A stretch of 64,000 nt of DNA from Aliiroseovarius sp. (GCF_030148435.1 NZ_JASBTN010000061.1:35584-99583), one strand, 5' to 3'; numbered from the stretch's first letter, positions 16,810-27,231 are shown. Notes: generated from the sequence alone by a model not told the origin. Numbers and translations are program-made.

Positions 16810-18330
16810 TCACCCGCGCCACGTTTCCGGGTTCAGAAGCGCGACGATGGCCAGTGTCTCCAGGCGGCCCAGAACCATGGCCCCCGTGAGCACCAGTTTG
16901 GCCGGGGTGGAGAGATCGGCGTAGGAGATCGGCTCGACCGCGGCGATACCGGCGAGCGGCCCGGTGGTGGTCAGCGCCGCGATGGTCAGCACCATGGCGC
17001 TTTCGAACCCTTCCCCGGTCAGCGAGAACAGCACCATGACCAGGGCCACCGACAGGGTCATCAGCATGAAGAACACCCAGGCCATATAGGCCCCGCGCCC
17101 GCGCATGAGGCGCGCTTCGCCACCGTGCCCGCCGACCGAGGACGGATGCACCAGCTTGTCCATCTCGCGCATCCCGTGTTTGTAGAGCGCATAGACCCTG
17201 AGCAGCTTTGCCCCGCCCGCCGTGGTTGCCACGCCGCCACCGACCAGGGCCAGACCCATCAGGATCAGCCCCGGGGTATCCAGCCCGGACCAGGTCTGGC
17301 TGGCCTCCCAGGCGCGGCTTTCGAACCCGGTGGTGGTGAGAAAGCTCAACACCGTAAAGACCGACCCCCAAAGCGAGGCAAGGCCCGCGAGCAGGTTCAT
17401 TTCCTCGTCGACCTCGAAGGCCCCGACCCAGTGGCGGGCGAACAGGAATCCCGGTACGGCCAGGATCAGTACGGCGGCCAGGCGCACCTCGGGATCCGCT
17501 GCCAGGCTGGTCAGGTCCGTGCTCATCCGGTCGCGGGTAAAGGTCAGGCGCGAGATGGCGAAACACATGAATACGGCCAGCATGAGCTCGCCGCCCACGC
17601 CCGCATTTCCGCCGCCCGGTCCGCCGACCGGAGAAATGCCACTGGTCGCCAGCGTGGACATGGCATGGGAAATTGCCACGAAGGGGCTTTCTCCGGCCAG
17701 AACCAGCCCGAGCCAGAGGATCAGGGTCAGCCCCGTGTAGACCGGCAGAAGCTGCGCCCCGTAGACGCGAATGCGCTGGCCCAGATCCGCCACGTGGGTA
17801 ATCTGGCTGGTGCCCCTGCTTTCCGCCCCCATGGTGCGCTGCGCGCGCACCTCGAACCCGCCCAGGGCCATGGGGGCAAGAATCGCAATCGCGCCCACCC
17901 AGATGAACAGCCCGCCCATCCATCCCACCAGAGCGCGCCAAAGATGCACGCTGTCAGGCAGGCGTCCCGGATCGTCGAACAGCGTCGCGCCGGTGGTGGT
18001 CAGGGCCGAAACCATTTCCACATAGGCGTTCAGGAAGGAGGTGTTGCGCACCGCCTGGTGGAACGGCACCGCCAGCATGAGGGGCAGGATCACGAACAGG
18101 CCCAGAAGCGCGAGAAGGTGGCGCGAGGGGTGATTGATCCGCGGCCGTCCCATCAGCGCCAGCGCCATGAAGCTGGTCAGGAATCCGAAAAACAGCGCGC
18201 CATACAGAAACACCCGTCCAACATAATGGTCCCGCACCAACAGCCCATATATCCCGGGCACCAGCATGGCCAGCACGCCGATCCCCATCAGGATCACCAG
18301 AAGCGGCAGTTTGGCAATGCGATCGAACAT
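16810..18330 (-). CDS. trkH: Trk potassium uptake system membrane protein TrkH
   Basis: 506-residue inner-membrane K+ channel subunit with four pore-loop repeats and about ten transmembrane segments. Visible pore regions are SALTTTGATLF, AMSTLATSGISPVGG, LSFLTTTGFESR and ALTTTGPLAG. The ATG at 18330 was chosen because M-F-D-R-I-A is the first residue of a membrane-protein start and lies 22 bp after the trkA stop. Works with TrkA, encoded immediately upstream. The pair's place inside the ntr operon is the usual alphaproteobacterial arrangement. Confidence 0.95.
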   Translation of the reverse strand: MFDRIAKLPLLVILMGIGVLAMLVPGIYGLLVRDHYVGRVFLYGALFFGFLTSFMALALMGRPRINHPSRHLLALLGLFVILPLMLAVPFHQAVRNTSFLNAYVEMVSALTTTGATLFDDPGRLPDSVHLWRALVGWMGGLFIWVGAIAILAPMALGGFEVRAQRTMGAESRGTSQITHVADLGQRIRVYGAQLLPVYTGLTLILWLGLVLAGESPFVAISHAMSTLATSGISPVGGPGGGNAGVGGELMLAVFMCFAISRLTFTRDRMSTDLTSLAADPEVRLAAVLILAVPGFLFARHWVGAFEVDEEMNLLAGLASLWGSVFTVLSFLTTTGFESRAWEASQTWSGLDTPGLILMGLALVGGGVATTAGGAKLLRVYALYKHGMREMDKLVHPSSVGGHGGEARLMRGRGAYMAWVFFMLMTLSVALVMVLFSLTGEGFESAMVLTIAALTTTGPLAGIAAVEPISYADLSTPAKLVLTGAMVLGRLETLAIVALLNPETWRG

Positions 18331-18352
18331 GGCGCGCGCGGCCCCTTTCGGC

Positions 18353-19729
18353 TCAGAAGAAGTCGATCGAAACCTGGAGCAGGCGTTCGACCTCGGGCAC
18401 ATCCGGCGACATGGCGAACAGCACGATCACGTCGCCCTCGTCGATGCGCAGAGACCCCGTGGGCTTGACCACCTTGTCCCCTTTCTGCACCGCACCGACC
18501 AGCACACCTTCGGGAAAGTCGATGTTGCGCACTTGCTGGCCCGCGATGGGCGAGGTCGACAGGACCTGCGCCTCGATCACCTCGGCCTCGGCATCGCCGA
18601 TCGAATAGACGCCGCGCACCCGCCCATGGCGGATGTGGCGCAGGATCGAACTGACCGTGGTGGTGCGCGGGTTGATATAGGCGTCCACGTCCAGCGGCCC
18701 CATCAGCGAGGTCAGCGAAGGGTCGTTGATCAGGCAGATCGACATCGGGCAGCCTTCGGCCTTGGCCCGGACCGACGCCAGCAGGTTGACCTTGTCGTCA
18801 TCCGTCACCGCCAGGATCGCGTCGGCGCGGTTGACGCCGGCCTCCTTCAGAATGTCGATGTTCATCCCGTCACCATGCAGCACCACGGTGCGTTCCAGCT
18901 CATCCGCCGCGCGCTCGGCCACGTCGCGGTTGAGTTCGACCACCTTGGCGCGGATCCGGTCGGTGCGGTTCTCCAGCGCCTGGGCCACGGCCAGGCCGAC
19001 GTTGCCACCACCCAGGATCACCACACGTTCCTGGCGCTTGGTCGACTTGCCGAAGATCTCCAGCGTGCGTTCGACGTCTTCGGCAACCGAAATGACATAG
19101 ACCTGATCGCCCTCGAACAGCTGGTCGCCCGGTTCCGGCGCAAAGAGCGAGTTCTTGCGGCGCACCCCGACCACGATGGCACGCAGGGTGGAAAACAGGT
19201 CAGTGAGCTGGCGCAGCGGCGTGTTCAGCACCGGGCAGTCCTCGTCCAGCGCCACGCCCATCAGCTGGACGCGTCCGTCCAGGAAGCTTTCGGTGTCAAA
19301 GGCCGAGGGCGCCGAGAGGCGGCGCAGGGCGGCATCGGCGACCTCGCGTTCGGGGCTGATCACCACGTCGATCGGCAGGTGTTCGCGCCGGTAGAGGTCG
19401 GCGACGATCGCGTCCAGGTAGCTCTGCGCGCGCAGGCGGGCGATCTTGCGCGGCACGGCAAAGACCGAATGGGCCACCTGACATGTGACCATGTTGACCT
19501 CGTCGGAATGGGTCGCGGCAATGATCATGTCCGCGTCCCGCGCACCTGCACGTTCCAGGATGTCCGGGTAGGAGGCGTGCCCGGCGATGCCCTGCACGTC
19601 CAGCGTATCGGTGGCGCGATGCACCAATTCGGGGTTGTTGTCGACGACGGTAACGTCGTTCTTTTCGCCCGACAGGTGGCGCGCGATCTGCCAGCCGACC
19701 TGGCCCGCGCCACAGATGATGACCTTCAT
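18353..19729 (-). CDS. trkA: Trk system potassium uptake regulatory protein TrkA
   Basis: 458-residue cytoplasmic gating ring subunit that binds NAD(H) or nucleotides and controls TrkH. Two tandem RCK units are present. The first Rossmann motif is GAGQVGWQIARHL at the N-terminus and the second is LGGGNVGLAVAQAL near residue 240, each followed by a TrkA-C domain (the second ends in SPDVPEVERLL). The gap from ntrX is about 95 bp, so it could have its own promoter, although no clear one was seen. Confidence 0.96.
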   Translation of the reverse strand: MKVIICGAGQVGWQIARHLSGEKNDVTVVDNNPELVHRATDTLDVQGIAGHASYPDILERAGARDADMIIAATHSDEVNMVTCQVAHSVFAVPRKIARLRAQSYLDAIVADLYRREHLPIDVVISPEREVADAALRRLSAPSAFDTESFLDGRVQLMGVALDEDCPVLNTPLRQLTDLFSTLRAIVVGVRRKNSLFAPEPGDQLFEGDQVYVISVAEDVERTLEIFGKSTKRQERVVILGGGNVGLAVAQALENRTDRIRAKVVELNRDVAERAADELERTVVLHGDGMNIDILKEAGVNRADAILAVTDDDKVNLLASVRAKAEGCPMSICLINDPSLTSLMGPLDVDAYINPRTTTVSSILRHIRHGRVRGVYSIGDAEAEVIEAQVLSTSPIAGQQVRNIDFPEGVLVGAVQKGDKVVKPTGSLRIDEGDVIVLFAMSPDVPEVERLLQVSIDFF

Positions 19730-19823
19730 CGCTGTGCCCTTTCAATGACCGGCCCTGCTGGCATGGCAGACGGGGCGAGCGGCGTCAACTGCCTGCCCTG
19801 CCCCGGATTTGTGGCTGCGACCG

Positions 19824-21248
19824 TCAGGCCCCGACCTCGCCCTCGGCCGCATCTTCCGCAACATGGGCCACGCGACCGCCCGCCTTGGCCGAGGTGACAA
19901 CACCCAGGCTTTTGAGTTTGCGGTGCAGCGCGGACCGTTCCATGCCGACGAAATTGGCGGTGCGGCTGATATTGCCACCAAACCGGTTGATCTGGGTCAG
20001 CAGGTATTCGCGTTCGAAGGCCTCGCGCGCCTCGCGCAGGGGCAGCATGGCCAGCTGTCCGGACACGACGATGCCTTGCCCGCTGCTTTCCTCGGTGCCC
20101 TCGTTGCCCGGCAGTTCGGCGGCTTCGATCGGCCCGGTGCCCTCGCCCAGGATCAGCACCCGTTCGATCACGTTCTTCAACTGGCGCACATTGCCCGGCC
20201 AGGTCATGGTCTGCATCATCGCTGCGGCTTCGTCCGACAGGTCGCGCAACGGCAGGCCCTGAGACTTGTTGAACTCGTCAATGAAATAGGCCGCGAGTTC
20301 CGGAATGTCCTCGCGCCGTTCCGACAGGGCGGGCACCGGGATCGGGACCACGTTCAGGCGGTGAAAGAGCTCTTCGCGGAAGTTGCCCGCCGTGATCTCT
20401 GCCTCAAGGTCACGGTTCGAGGAGGAAACCACCCGCACATCCACATTGACCTTGTCGCTGCCGCCAACCCTCTGGAATGCCTGGTCCACAAGCACGCGCA
20501 GGATCTTCGACTGGGTGCCGGCGGGCATGTCGGCCACCTCGTCGAAGAACAGAACGCCGCCATTGGCCTGCTCCAGCAGACCTTGCTCCACCCCCCGATC
20601 GGCGCTTTCGCGGCCGAACAGGACCTCCTCCATGCGCTCGGCGTCGATGGAGGCGGAGTTGACGGACACGAAAGGCGCATTGGCCCGGTCGGAATTGGAG
20701 TGGATGAACCGCGCCGCGATTTCCTTGCCGGATCCGGCGGGCCCGGTCAGGAGCACCCGACCGTTCGACTTCGTGACCTTTTCCAGATGTGACTTCAACG
20801 CCTTGAAGGAAGAACTTGATCCGATCATATCGGCCGAGACCGTGTCCTTGCGCTTCAGTTCGACATTTTCACGGCGCAGGCGCGAGGTCTCCATCGCGCG
20901 GCCGATCACCACCATCAGCTGGTCGATGTTGAAAGGCTTCTCGATGAAGTCATAGGCGCCCTGTTTGATGGCGGCGACGGCGATCTCGATATTGCCGTGG
21001 CCCGAGATGATCACCACCGGCACCTCGGGATGTTCGCGCTTGACCATCTTCAGGATGTCGATCCCGTCCATGGCCGAGTCCTTCAGCCAGATGTCCAGGA
21101 TCATCAGCGCGGGCAGTTCGGACTTGACCTGCGCCACCGCCTCGTCCGAGGTGCCCGCCTTGCGCGTCGCGTAGCCTTCGTCCTCCAGGATATCCGAGAT
21201 CAGCTCGCGAATATCGCGTTCGTCATCCACGATCAGAATGTCACCCAT
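19824..21248 (-). CDS. ntrX: Nitrogen regulation response regulator NtrX
   Basis: 474-residue response regulator partner of NtrY. The receiver domain carries the acidic pair DDE and the phospho-acceptor Asp in ILDIWLKDS near residue 54. The AAA+ domain has Walker A GPAGSGKE and Walker B GGVLFFDEVAD. The sigma-54-contacting GAFTGA loop is missing: LFGRESADRGVEQGLLEQ stands in its place, so the protein is unlikely to activate sigma-54. A Fis-type helix-turn-helix (NISRTANFVGMERSALHRKL) closes the protein. The ATG at 21248 was chosen because MGDILIVDDE is the family start. Confidence 0.95.
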   Translation of the reverse strand: MGDILIVDDERDIRELISDILEDEGYATRKAGTSDEAVAQVKSELPALMILDIWLKDSAMDGIDILKMVKREHPEVPVVIISGHGNIEIAVAAIKQGAYDFIEKPFNIDQLMVVIGRAMETSRLRRENVELKRKDTVSADMIGSSSSFKALKSHLEKVTKSNGRVLLTGPAGSGKEIAARFIHSNSDRANAPFVSVNSASIDAERMEEVLFGRESADRGVEQGLLEQANGGVLFFDEVADMPAGTQSKILRVLVDQAFQRVGGSDKVNVDVRVVSSSNRDLEAEITAGNFREELFHRLNVVPIPVPALSERREDIPELAAYFIDEFNKSQGLPLRDLSDEAAAMMQTMTWPGNVRQLKNVIERVLILGEGTGPIEAAELPGNEGTEESSGQGIVVSGQLAMLPLREAREAFEREYLLTQINRFGGNISRTANFVGMERSALHRKLKSLGVVTSAKAGGRVAHVAEDAAEGEVGA

Positions 21249-21302
21249 GACCTTGCCCTCTCCTATGCCCACTCACTCGAATTCCCACTCTGTCTTCATG
21301 TC

Positions 21303-23540
21303 TCATGCGGCTTCCTCCCCGACCGGCAGACGGATCACCGCCATGGCCCCGGCCCGCGCGCCCTCGGTGAAGGGTGCGGCGTCTTCCAGAACCAGGCTGC
21401 CGCCATGTTCCTCGATGATCTTCTTGACGATCGGCAGGCCCAGGCCGGTGCCCTTGTCCCGCGTCGTCACATAGGGTTCGAACAGGCGCGTCCGGTCCTC
21501 CGGCAGGCCGATCCCGTTATCCGAAATGCGGATTTCCGCCATTTTATCGTCCACGGTCATCAGCACGCGGATTTCTGGCGAATGGCCCTTGGGTGCGCCT
21601 TTTTCCTGAAGGCTTTCAATTGCTTCTCCGGCGTTCTTGATCAAATTCGTCAACGCCTGGCCGATCATCGTACCGTCCAGATTTCCGATGACAGGCGTTT
21701 TCGGCAGGCTGTCGGTGATGCGCACCCCCTCCTGGCCCGCCCGTTGCAGCAGCACCGCATTGCCAACCAGGGATACCAGATCCTCGCAGCGACGCTCGGG
21801 TTCCGGCATGCGGGCGAATTTCGAAAACTCGTCGACGATCCGGCGCAGATCATCGGTCTGGCGCACGATCACATCCGTTAGGTTTTCCAGATTTTCGGCG
21901 TCGGCCGGCTCCAACAGCCGGCCGAACTTGCGCTTGATGCGCCCGGCAGACAGCTGGATCGGTGTCAGCGGGTTCTTGATCTCATGGGCAATGCGCCGGG
22001 CCACGTCCCCCCAGGCGGCCATGCGTTGGGCCGACACTAGGTCGGTCACGTCGTCGAAGGCCACCACGTAGCCTTCAAGGGCGCCACTGTCACCACGCCG
22101 GGTCGCCATGCGCACCAGCAGGCTTTCCTGGCGGCCCTGACGGGTCAGGCGCAGCTCTTCCTGGATCGTTTCCCGGCCCTCTTCGGTCAACCGCAGGAAA
22201 AGCGGTTCGAATTCCGGGATCAGAAGCGCCATGTCGTGGGTCGGGTCCGCGGTTTCGTCAACATCCAAAAGCCGGGCGGCGGCGCGGTTCAGGAACGTGA
22301 CCTGGCCCTTGTCATCCACGCCCATCACCCCGGCGGTGACAGAGCTCAGCACACTGTCGAACAGGCGGCGGCGGCGCTCGATCTGCCGGGTGTTTTCCAA
22401 CAGCGCGTCGCGCTGCAGTTTCAACTGGCCGGTCATGCGGTTGAACACACGGCCCATTGTGGCGATCTCGTCGTCACCTTCCTCTTCGATCACCCGGGCG
22501 TTCAGATCGCCCTCACCCACCCGTTCGGCGGCCGCGGCCAGGCGTCCGATGGGGCGTGAGAGACGCTCGGCAAACCACATGCCGATCCAGATCGCGGCGA
22601 TGATCATGATCACCGCAAAGCCCAGATAGATCAGGGCGAATTCGAACAGGATCGCGCCGCGCTGGCTTTCCTGCTGATTGTAGAACACCACCGTTTCCTG
22701 AGTTTCATCCAGCAGGTTCAGAATATCCCCATCCACATTGCGCGAGACGTAAAGCAGATGGTCGGAAAAGGCCTCCAACCGCACCAGAGCCCGGAATTCG
22801 TTGTTGTCCCAATCCTGGACCAACACCACCTCGCCCTGCATCGCCCTGGCTATCAGCTCGCCCGAAGGCGGTTCGTAATCGAAGCGGTAGGAACGGTCGC
22901 CACGCACCCGGATATCGCCGTCTGAATTGATCACGAAAGCCTCGCGCAACCCGCGCTGGATGTTCACCTGCCCTTCGGCCAACAGAACCCTGAGACTGGA
23001 ATCCGGCAGGATACGCTGCACCCGGCGCTGGCGATCCAGATAGGTGGCAAGCACCCTGGCGTCCTCCAACAGATCGTCCTGGTGTTCGCGCTCATAGGCC
23101 TGGGCGGCGGCCAGCGAGTTGTTCACCACGCGGCTGACCCGGTCCGAAAACCATCCTTCGATCCCCACGTTCACCGTGAGTGTTGCAAAGATCGCCACCA
23201 GCACGGTGGGGACCAGTGCCACAACGGCGAAAACGCCGGTCAGGCGAAGGTGAAGGCGCGATCCCGCCGATTTGCGCCGCCGGGCGGCCACCATTCGGGC
23301 CACGCCCGCAAAGACCATCGTTGCCACGGCCAGCACGTAGACGAGGTCGGCCAGCAGAATCAGTCGCAGAACGCTTGAGCGTGCCCCTTGATCCAGAGGG
23401 CCGAGGATGAGCCAGGTGGACAAAGCCAGGACCGGGCCCAGCGTGACCAGTCCGAAACTGGCAAAAGTCGTCGCCCGGCGCAGTTTGCGCAGGCGATTCA
23501 GCCTCTCCCAGGTAGATAACGACCCGTTGCGCGCCACCAC
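21303..23540 (-). CDS. ntrY: Nitrogen regulation sensor histidine kinase NtrY
   Basis: 745-residue membrane sensor kinase. Three transmembrane helices lie within the first ~115 residues, a periplasmic loop follows, and a fourth helix is near residue 310 (GFAVIMIIAAIWIGMWFAE). HAMP, PAS and HisKA domains come next, with the phosphorylated His in RRIAHEIKNPLTPIQ. The ATP-binding domain has N (NLIKNAGEA), G1 (DNGIGLPED) and G2 (GTGLGLPIV) boxes. The start is GTG at 23540. It phosphorylates NtrX, which is encoded next. In Rhodobacter relatives this pair senses redox and nitrogen conditions. Confidence 0.95.
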   Translation of the reverse strand: MVARNGSLSTWERLNRLRKLRRATTFASFGLVTLGPVLALSTWLILGPLDQGARSSVLRLILLADLVYVLAVATMVFAGVARMVAARRRKSAGSRLHLRLTGVFAVVALVPTVLVAIFATLTVNVGIEGWFSDRVSRVVNNSLAAAQAYEREHQDDLLEDARVLATYLDRQRRVQRILPDSSLRVLLAEGQVNIQRGLREAFVINSDGDIRVRGDRSYRFDYEPPSGELIARAMQGEVVLVQDWDNNEFRALVRLEAFSDHLLYVSRNVDGDILNLLDETQETVVFYNQQESQRGAILFEFALIYLGFAVIMIIAAIWIGMWFAERLSRPIGRLAAAAERVGEGDLNARVIEEEGDDEIATMGRVFNRMTGQLKLQRDALLENTRQIERRRRLFDSVLSSVTAGVMGVDDKGQVTFLNRAAARLLDVDETADPTHDMALLIPEFEPLFLRLTEEGRETIQEELRLTRQGRQESLLVRMATRRGDSGALEGYVVAFDDVTDLVSAQRMAAWGDVARRIAHEIKNPLTPIQLSAGRIKRKFGRLLEPADAENLENLTDVIVRQTDDLRRIVDEFSKFARMPEPERRCEDLVSLVGNAVLLQRAGQEGVRITDSLPKTPVIGNLDGTMIGQALTNLIKNAGEAIESLQEKGAPKGHSPEIRVLMTVDDKMAEIRISDNGIGLPEDRTRLFEPYVTTRDKGTGLGLPIVKKIIEEHGGSLVLEDAAPFTEGARAGAMAVIRLPVGEEAA

Positions 23541-23631
23541 GCAAATACCCCATCAAATACGCCGCCAAAACGGCCACCGCAGCGTGTTCACTCACAGGGT
23601 CTGACGCCCTTTTGCCACGCCTGTGGCCTTT

Positions 23632-24993
23632 TTACATCAATTTGCGGCGCCGTGTCACCTCGATTCCAAGGTCCGTGATCTTCTTGCGCAGAGTATTCCG
23701 GTTGATGCCCAGAAGATCGGCGCATTTCGCCTGGTTTCCACCGGTGGCATCAAGCGCGATTTCGATCAGCGGCAGTTCGATTTCCCGCAGGATGCGCTGG
23801 TACAGCCCGGGCGGTGGCAGGGTGCCGCCGTGCAGGTCGAAATAGCGTTGCAGGTGGCGCGCGACCGAGGCCGAGAGCTTTTCGCCCTCCACCGCCTGCG
23901 GCAGCACGCCGCCCGAGGGGGCGCCCAGGGTGGCCTCGACCTCGGTGCGCGAAATCTCTTCCTCGGCCCCAGTCACCATCAACCGTTGGACGGTGTTTTC
24001 CAACTGCCGCACATTGCCGGGCCAGGGATAGGTGCGCAGCACCTCGGCGGCAGCGTCGGACAGGCGACGCGGGGACAGCCCGTCGCGCTCGGCCCGGGTC
24101 AGGAAATGTTCGGCCAGTGACGGGATGTCTTCCAGCCGTTCGCGCAGGGAAGGGACCGGAATCGTCACCCCGCCCAGGCGATAGAACAGATCCTGGCGGA
24201 AATCGCCCTGGTCTATCTTCTTCTGCATGTCGAGCTGCGAGGTTGACAGGATGCGCGGCGCCGGGTCGGTGAGACTGTCGAGCATGCGCGTGACCCGAGC
24301 CTGCGCATCCTCATCCAGGTCGCCCACCTCGTCGAACAGGATCGTGCCCTGGCCCGCGCGCGACAGCACCTGGGCCGGGCCGTCGATCGGTCCCAGATCA
24401 TCCGGCGTCACCACCACGAAGGGCAGGTTGCGCCGATCGGAAAAGTCGTGAATGGCGCGGGCGATCAGGCTCTTTCCGGTGCCGCTTTCGCCGGTGATCA
24501 TCACAGGCAGCTCCGTATTCATCACCCGCGCCACCAGCTTGTAGAGCGCCTGCATCGCCGGTGTGCGCCCGACCAGCGGCAGGTCGTCCCCGCCCTCGGC
24601 CGCATCGCGCGGCGCGGTTGGACGCATGCGTTTGCGCTCCAGTGCCTTCGAGGCGCGTTTCATCAGGTCTGGCAGGTCGAAGGGTTTGGGCAGGTAGTCG
24701 AACGCCTCGGCCTCGGCCGCCTGGATCGCGGTCATGATCGTGTTTTGCGCCGAGATCACGATCACCGGCAGGTCCGGTCGCGTCTGGGAGATTTCCGGCA
24801 GCGCCTCCAGCCCGTTTCCGTCCGGCATCACCACGTCCGAGATCACAAGATCCCCGCGCCCTTCCTCGACCCAGCGTTTCAGCGTAACCAGAGAACTGGT
24901 CGCGTGCACCCGGCAGCCTGCACGGGTCAGCGCCTGGGTCAGAACGGTGCGGATGGTGCGGTCGTCGTCGGCGACAAGTACGGTGCCGTCCAT
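23632..24993 (-). CDS. ntrC: Nitrogen assimilation response regulator NtrC, lacking GAFTGA
   Basis: 453-residue NtrC. The receiver domain has phospho-Asp in [12 protein letters not shown] near residue 54. The AAA+ domain has Walker A GESGTGKS and Walker [13 protein letters not shown], and the Fis-type C-terminus is [20 protein letters not shown]. Between Walker A and B the sequence runs from [16 protein letters not shown] to [12 protein letters not shown], with the GAFTGA loop deleted. Rhodobacter capsulatus NtrC has the same feature and activates the housekeeping polymerase without sigma-54, so the same mechanism is likely here. The stop lies 90 bp upstream of ntrY, and ntrB is 3 bp upstream. 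Confidence 0.95.
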   Translation of the reverse strand: MDGTVLVADDDRTIRTVLTQALTRAGCRVHATSSLVTLKRWVEEGRGDLVISDVVMPDGNGLEALPEISQTRPDLPVIVISAQNTIMTAIQAAEAEAFDYLPKPFDLPDLMKRASKALERKRMRPTAPRDAAEGGDDLPLVGRTPAMQALYKLVARVMNTELPVMITGESGTGKSLIARAIHDFSDRRNLPFVVVTPDDLGPIDGPAQVLSRAGQGTILFDEVGDLDEDAQARVTRMLDSLTDPAPRILSTSQLDMQKKIDQGDFRQDLFYRLGGVTIPVPSLRERLEDIPSLAEHFLTRAERDGLSPRRLSDAAAEVLRTYPWPGNVRQLENTVQRLMVTGAEEEISRTEVEATLGAPSGGVLPQAVEGEKLSASVARHLQRYFDLHGGTLPPPGLYQRILREIELPLIEIALDATGGNQAKCADLLGINRNTLRKKITDLGIEVTRRRKLM

Positions 24994-24996
24994 GGG

Positions 24997-26088
24997 TCAG
25001 TCTCCTTGGGGTTCAGGCGTGGCGAGATCGGCAGTGGCGTCACGGGGCGCCACTGGCAGGGATATTCGGAAAACGGTACGCCCCGGCACACTGTCCAGCG
25101 TGATCCAGCCATCATGGTCATTGATGATCTTCGACACCAGGGCCAGGCCCAGCCCGGTGCCGTTTTCACGCCCTGACACGAAAGGGTCGAAGACCTGGGC
25201 GGCGATGCCGGGCGGGATGCCGGGACCGTCGTCGATGATCTCGACCTGCAGGGGCAGAGAATTGCCGGTGCCGTCCTTGCGGCGCAGGCGCAGCGCGTGG
25301 TCATAGAAGGTGTGAATTGTAATGGTGCCGCCCTTGGGGTTGGCCTCGGCCGCGTTTTTCAGCAGGTTCAGAAAGACCTGCATCAACTGGTCGCCATCCA
25401 CGAAGGTCGGCGGAAGCGAGGGGTCGAACTGTTCCACGATGGCCATATGTGCGCCATAGCTGACCCGCGCGGACTTCTGGGCCCGGTCCAACAGGTCATG
25501 TATGTTCACCACCCGCCGGGCGGGTGGGCGCAGGTTGCCGAACTGCTCGACCTGGTCCAGAAGTGCCACGATACGGCGGCTTTCGGCGACGATGAGGTCG
25601 GTCAGCTCCTGATCTTCGGGCGACAGCCCCATCGACAGAAGCTGTGCAGCTCCGGTAATGCCCGCCAGCGGATTCTTGATCTCATGGGCCAGCATCTCGG
25701 CCATGCCGATCGCGGAGGCGGCAGCGGATTTCACCCCGTGAGCTCGCCCCAGACGGTCGGCAATCTGGCGGGGTTGCAACAGCATCAGCACCTGGTCGGT
25801 GCCCGCCAGCGGGGCAATCTGCACATTGCATTCCACCGGCGCTGTCTGTCCCGACCCCACGTCCACAGTGTTGATGAACAGCGCCCCCTGGTTGGCGCGC
25901 ACCCGGGCAAAGGCATCGTCCAGCGCCGCGTCGATATGCAGCCGGTCGAAGACGGGTTTCGCCATCAGGCTTTTGGCCGAGGCGTTCAGGAACAGCTCGG
26001 CCGCCGTATTCACCTGGGCAATGCTGTCATCCGCGTCGATCAGGATTGCCGGCACCGGAAGCGAGGACCAGAGCGTGTCGCTTTCCAT
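24997..26088 (-). CDS. ntrB: Nitrogen regulation sensor kinase NtrB (NRII)
   Basis: 363-residue cytoplasmic kinase/phosphatase that controls NtrC in response to the PII protein. A PAS domain occupies residues 1-115, and HisKA follows with the phospho-His in MLAHEIKNPLAGITG. The ATPase domain shows NLLKNAAEA, DDGPGIPPG and GTGLGLALV. The start is the ATG at 26088, which overlaps the stop of dusB as TGATG, typical of coupled translation. No glnB or glnK gene lies in this window. Confidence 0.95.
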   Translation of the reverse strand: MESDTLWSSLPVPAILIDADDSIAQVNTAAELFLNASAKSLMAKPVFDRLHIDAALDDAFARVRANQGALFINTVDVGSGQTAPVECNVQIAPLAGTDQVLMLLQPRQIADRLGRAHGVKSAAASAIGMAEMLAHEIKNPLAGITGAAQLLSMGLSPEDQELTDLIVAESRRIVALLDQVEQFGNLRPPARRVVNIHDLLDRAQKSARVSYGAHMAIVEQFDPSLPPTFVDGDQLMQVFLNLLKNAAEANPKGGTITIHTFYDHALRLRRKDGTGNSLPLQVEIIDDGPGIPPGIAAQVFDPFVSGRENGTGLGLALVSKIINDHDGWITLDSVPGRTVFRISLPVAPRDATADLATPEPQGD

Positions 26089-27065
26089 CACGCGGCCTCC
26101 TGCTGGCGGAGCGCCTCGGGCAGCAGCGCCAGGACGCGGGCCGGATCGCGGGAGGACAGCACCTCGCGGCGCAGATCGGGCGGGGTGCCGGTCGCGTCCA
26201 TGTACCATCCCAGATGCTTGCGAATGACCCGCGCGCCCAGAGCCGGGCCGTAGAAATCGAGGCTGGCCTCATAGTGCCGCGAGACCATGTCGATCAGCTC
26301 GGACCCGGAGGGGATCGCGGGCATCGGTCTGCCATGCAAATGATGCGCCACTTCCGCCAGCAGCCAGGGCCGCCCCCCTGCCCCGCGTCCGATCATCACC
26401 CCGTCCGCGCCCGAGGCCTCCAAAGCGGCGCGGGCGGTGGCGGGGCTGGTAATGTCGCCGTTCGCGATGACCGGGATCGAGACCGCGTCCTTCACCGCGC
26501 GAATGGCGGCCCAGTTGGCATGCCCCTTGTAGAACTGGCAGCGCGTGCGCCCGTGGATGGTGATCATCCGGATGCCCGCCGCCTCGGCCTGCCGCGCCAG
26601 ATCGGGCGCGTTCATCAGGCTGTCGTCCCAACCCAGTCGCGTTTTCAGCGAGACGGGGATCGACACCGCGCCGACAATCGCCTCGATCAGCTCCAGCGCC
26701 AGCGGCAGGTCGCGCAGAAGCGCCGAGCCCGACATGCCGCCCACCACCTTGCGGGCAGGGCAGCCCATATTGATGTCGATGAGCCTGGCGCCGTTTGCCT
26801 CGACCATGCGCGCGGCCTCCCCGGCCCAATGCACGTCGCGCGCGGCCAGCTGCACCGCCGTGTTGTGCTCGCCAAAGCCCAGTTCGGCCCGTTCACGCAC
26901 CCCCGGCTTGGCCTGTACCATTTCCTGGCTGGCCACCATTTCCGACACCACCAGCCCCGCGCCGAACCCGGCCACAAGCTGGCGAAACGGCAGATCGCTG
27001 ATCCCGGCCATCGGGGCCAGGATCACGGGAGGGTCCAGAGTGACTGCGCCGAGCGAAATCGACAT
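26088..27065 (-). CDS. dusB: tRNA dihydrouridine synthase DusB (NifR3)
   Basis: 325-residue FMN enzyme that reduces specific uridines in tRNA D-loops with NADPH. Family marks are APMAGISDLPFRQL near the N-terminus, the catalytic Cys in INMGCPARKVVGG near residue 95, and DGVMIGRGAGGRPW. The nifR3 name reflects the position directly upstream of ntrB in Rhodobacter, kept here as the first gene of the leftward operon. It is divergent from ispDF, with a 166-bp AT-richer gap that should hold both promoters. Confidence 0.96.
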   Translation of the reverse strand: MSISLGAVTLDPPVILAPMAGISDLPFRQLVAGFGAGLVVSEMVASQEMVQAKPGVRERAELGFGEHNTAVQLAARDVHWAGEAARMVEANGARLIDINMGCPARKVVGGMSGSALLRDLPLALELIEAIVGAVSIPVSLKTRLGWDDSLMNAPDLARQAEAAGIRMITIHGRTRCQFYKGHANWAAIRAVKDAVSIPVIANGDITSPATARAALEASGADGVMIGRGAGGRPWLLAEVAHHLHGRPMPAIPSGSELIDMVSRHYEASLDFYGPALGARVIRKHLGWYMDATGTPPDLRREVLSSRDPARVLALLPEALRQQEAA

Positions 27066-27231
27066 GCCTATTCCTTGTGCAACTGCCCCGATAGTGGCCA
27101 GCCCGATGGAAGGTCACAATTTTTTCTGAGGTGAAATGACTGATAATTCATCAATTGCATATTTTTTACGCAACTTCCAGCAATGACGGGCAGGCATTGT
27201 CCTTGAATTCGGCAATGCGTAAACAGGGCGC

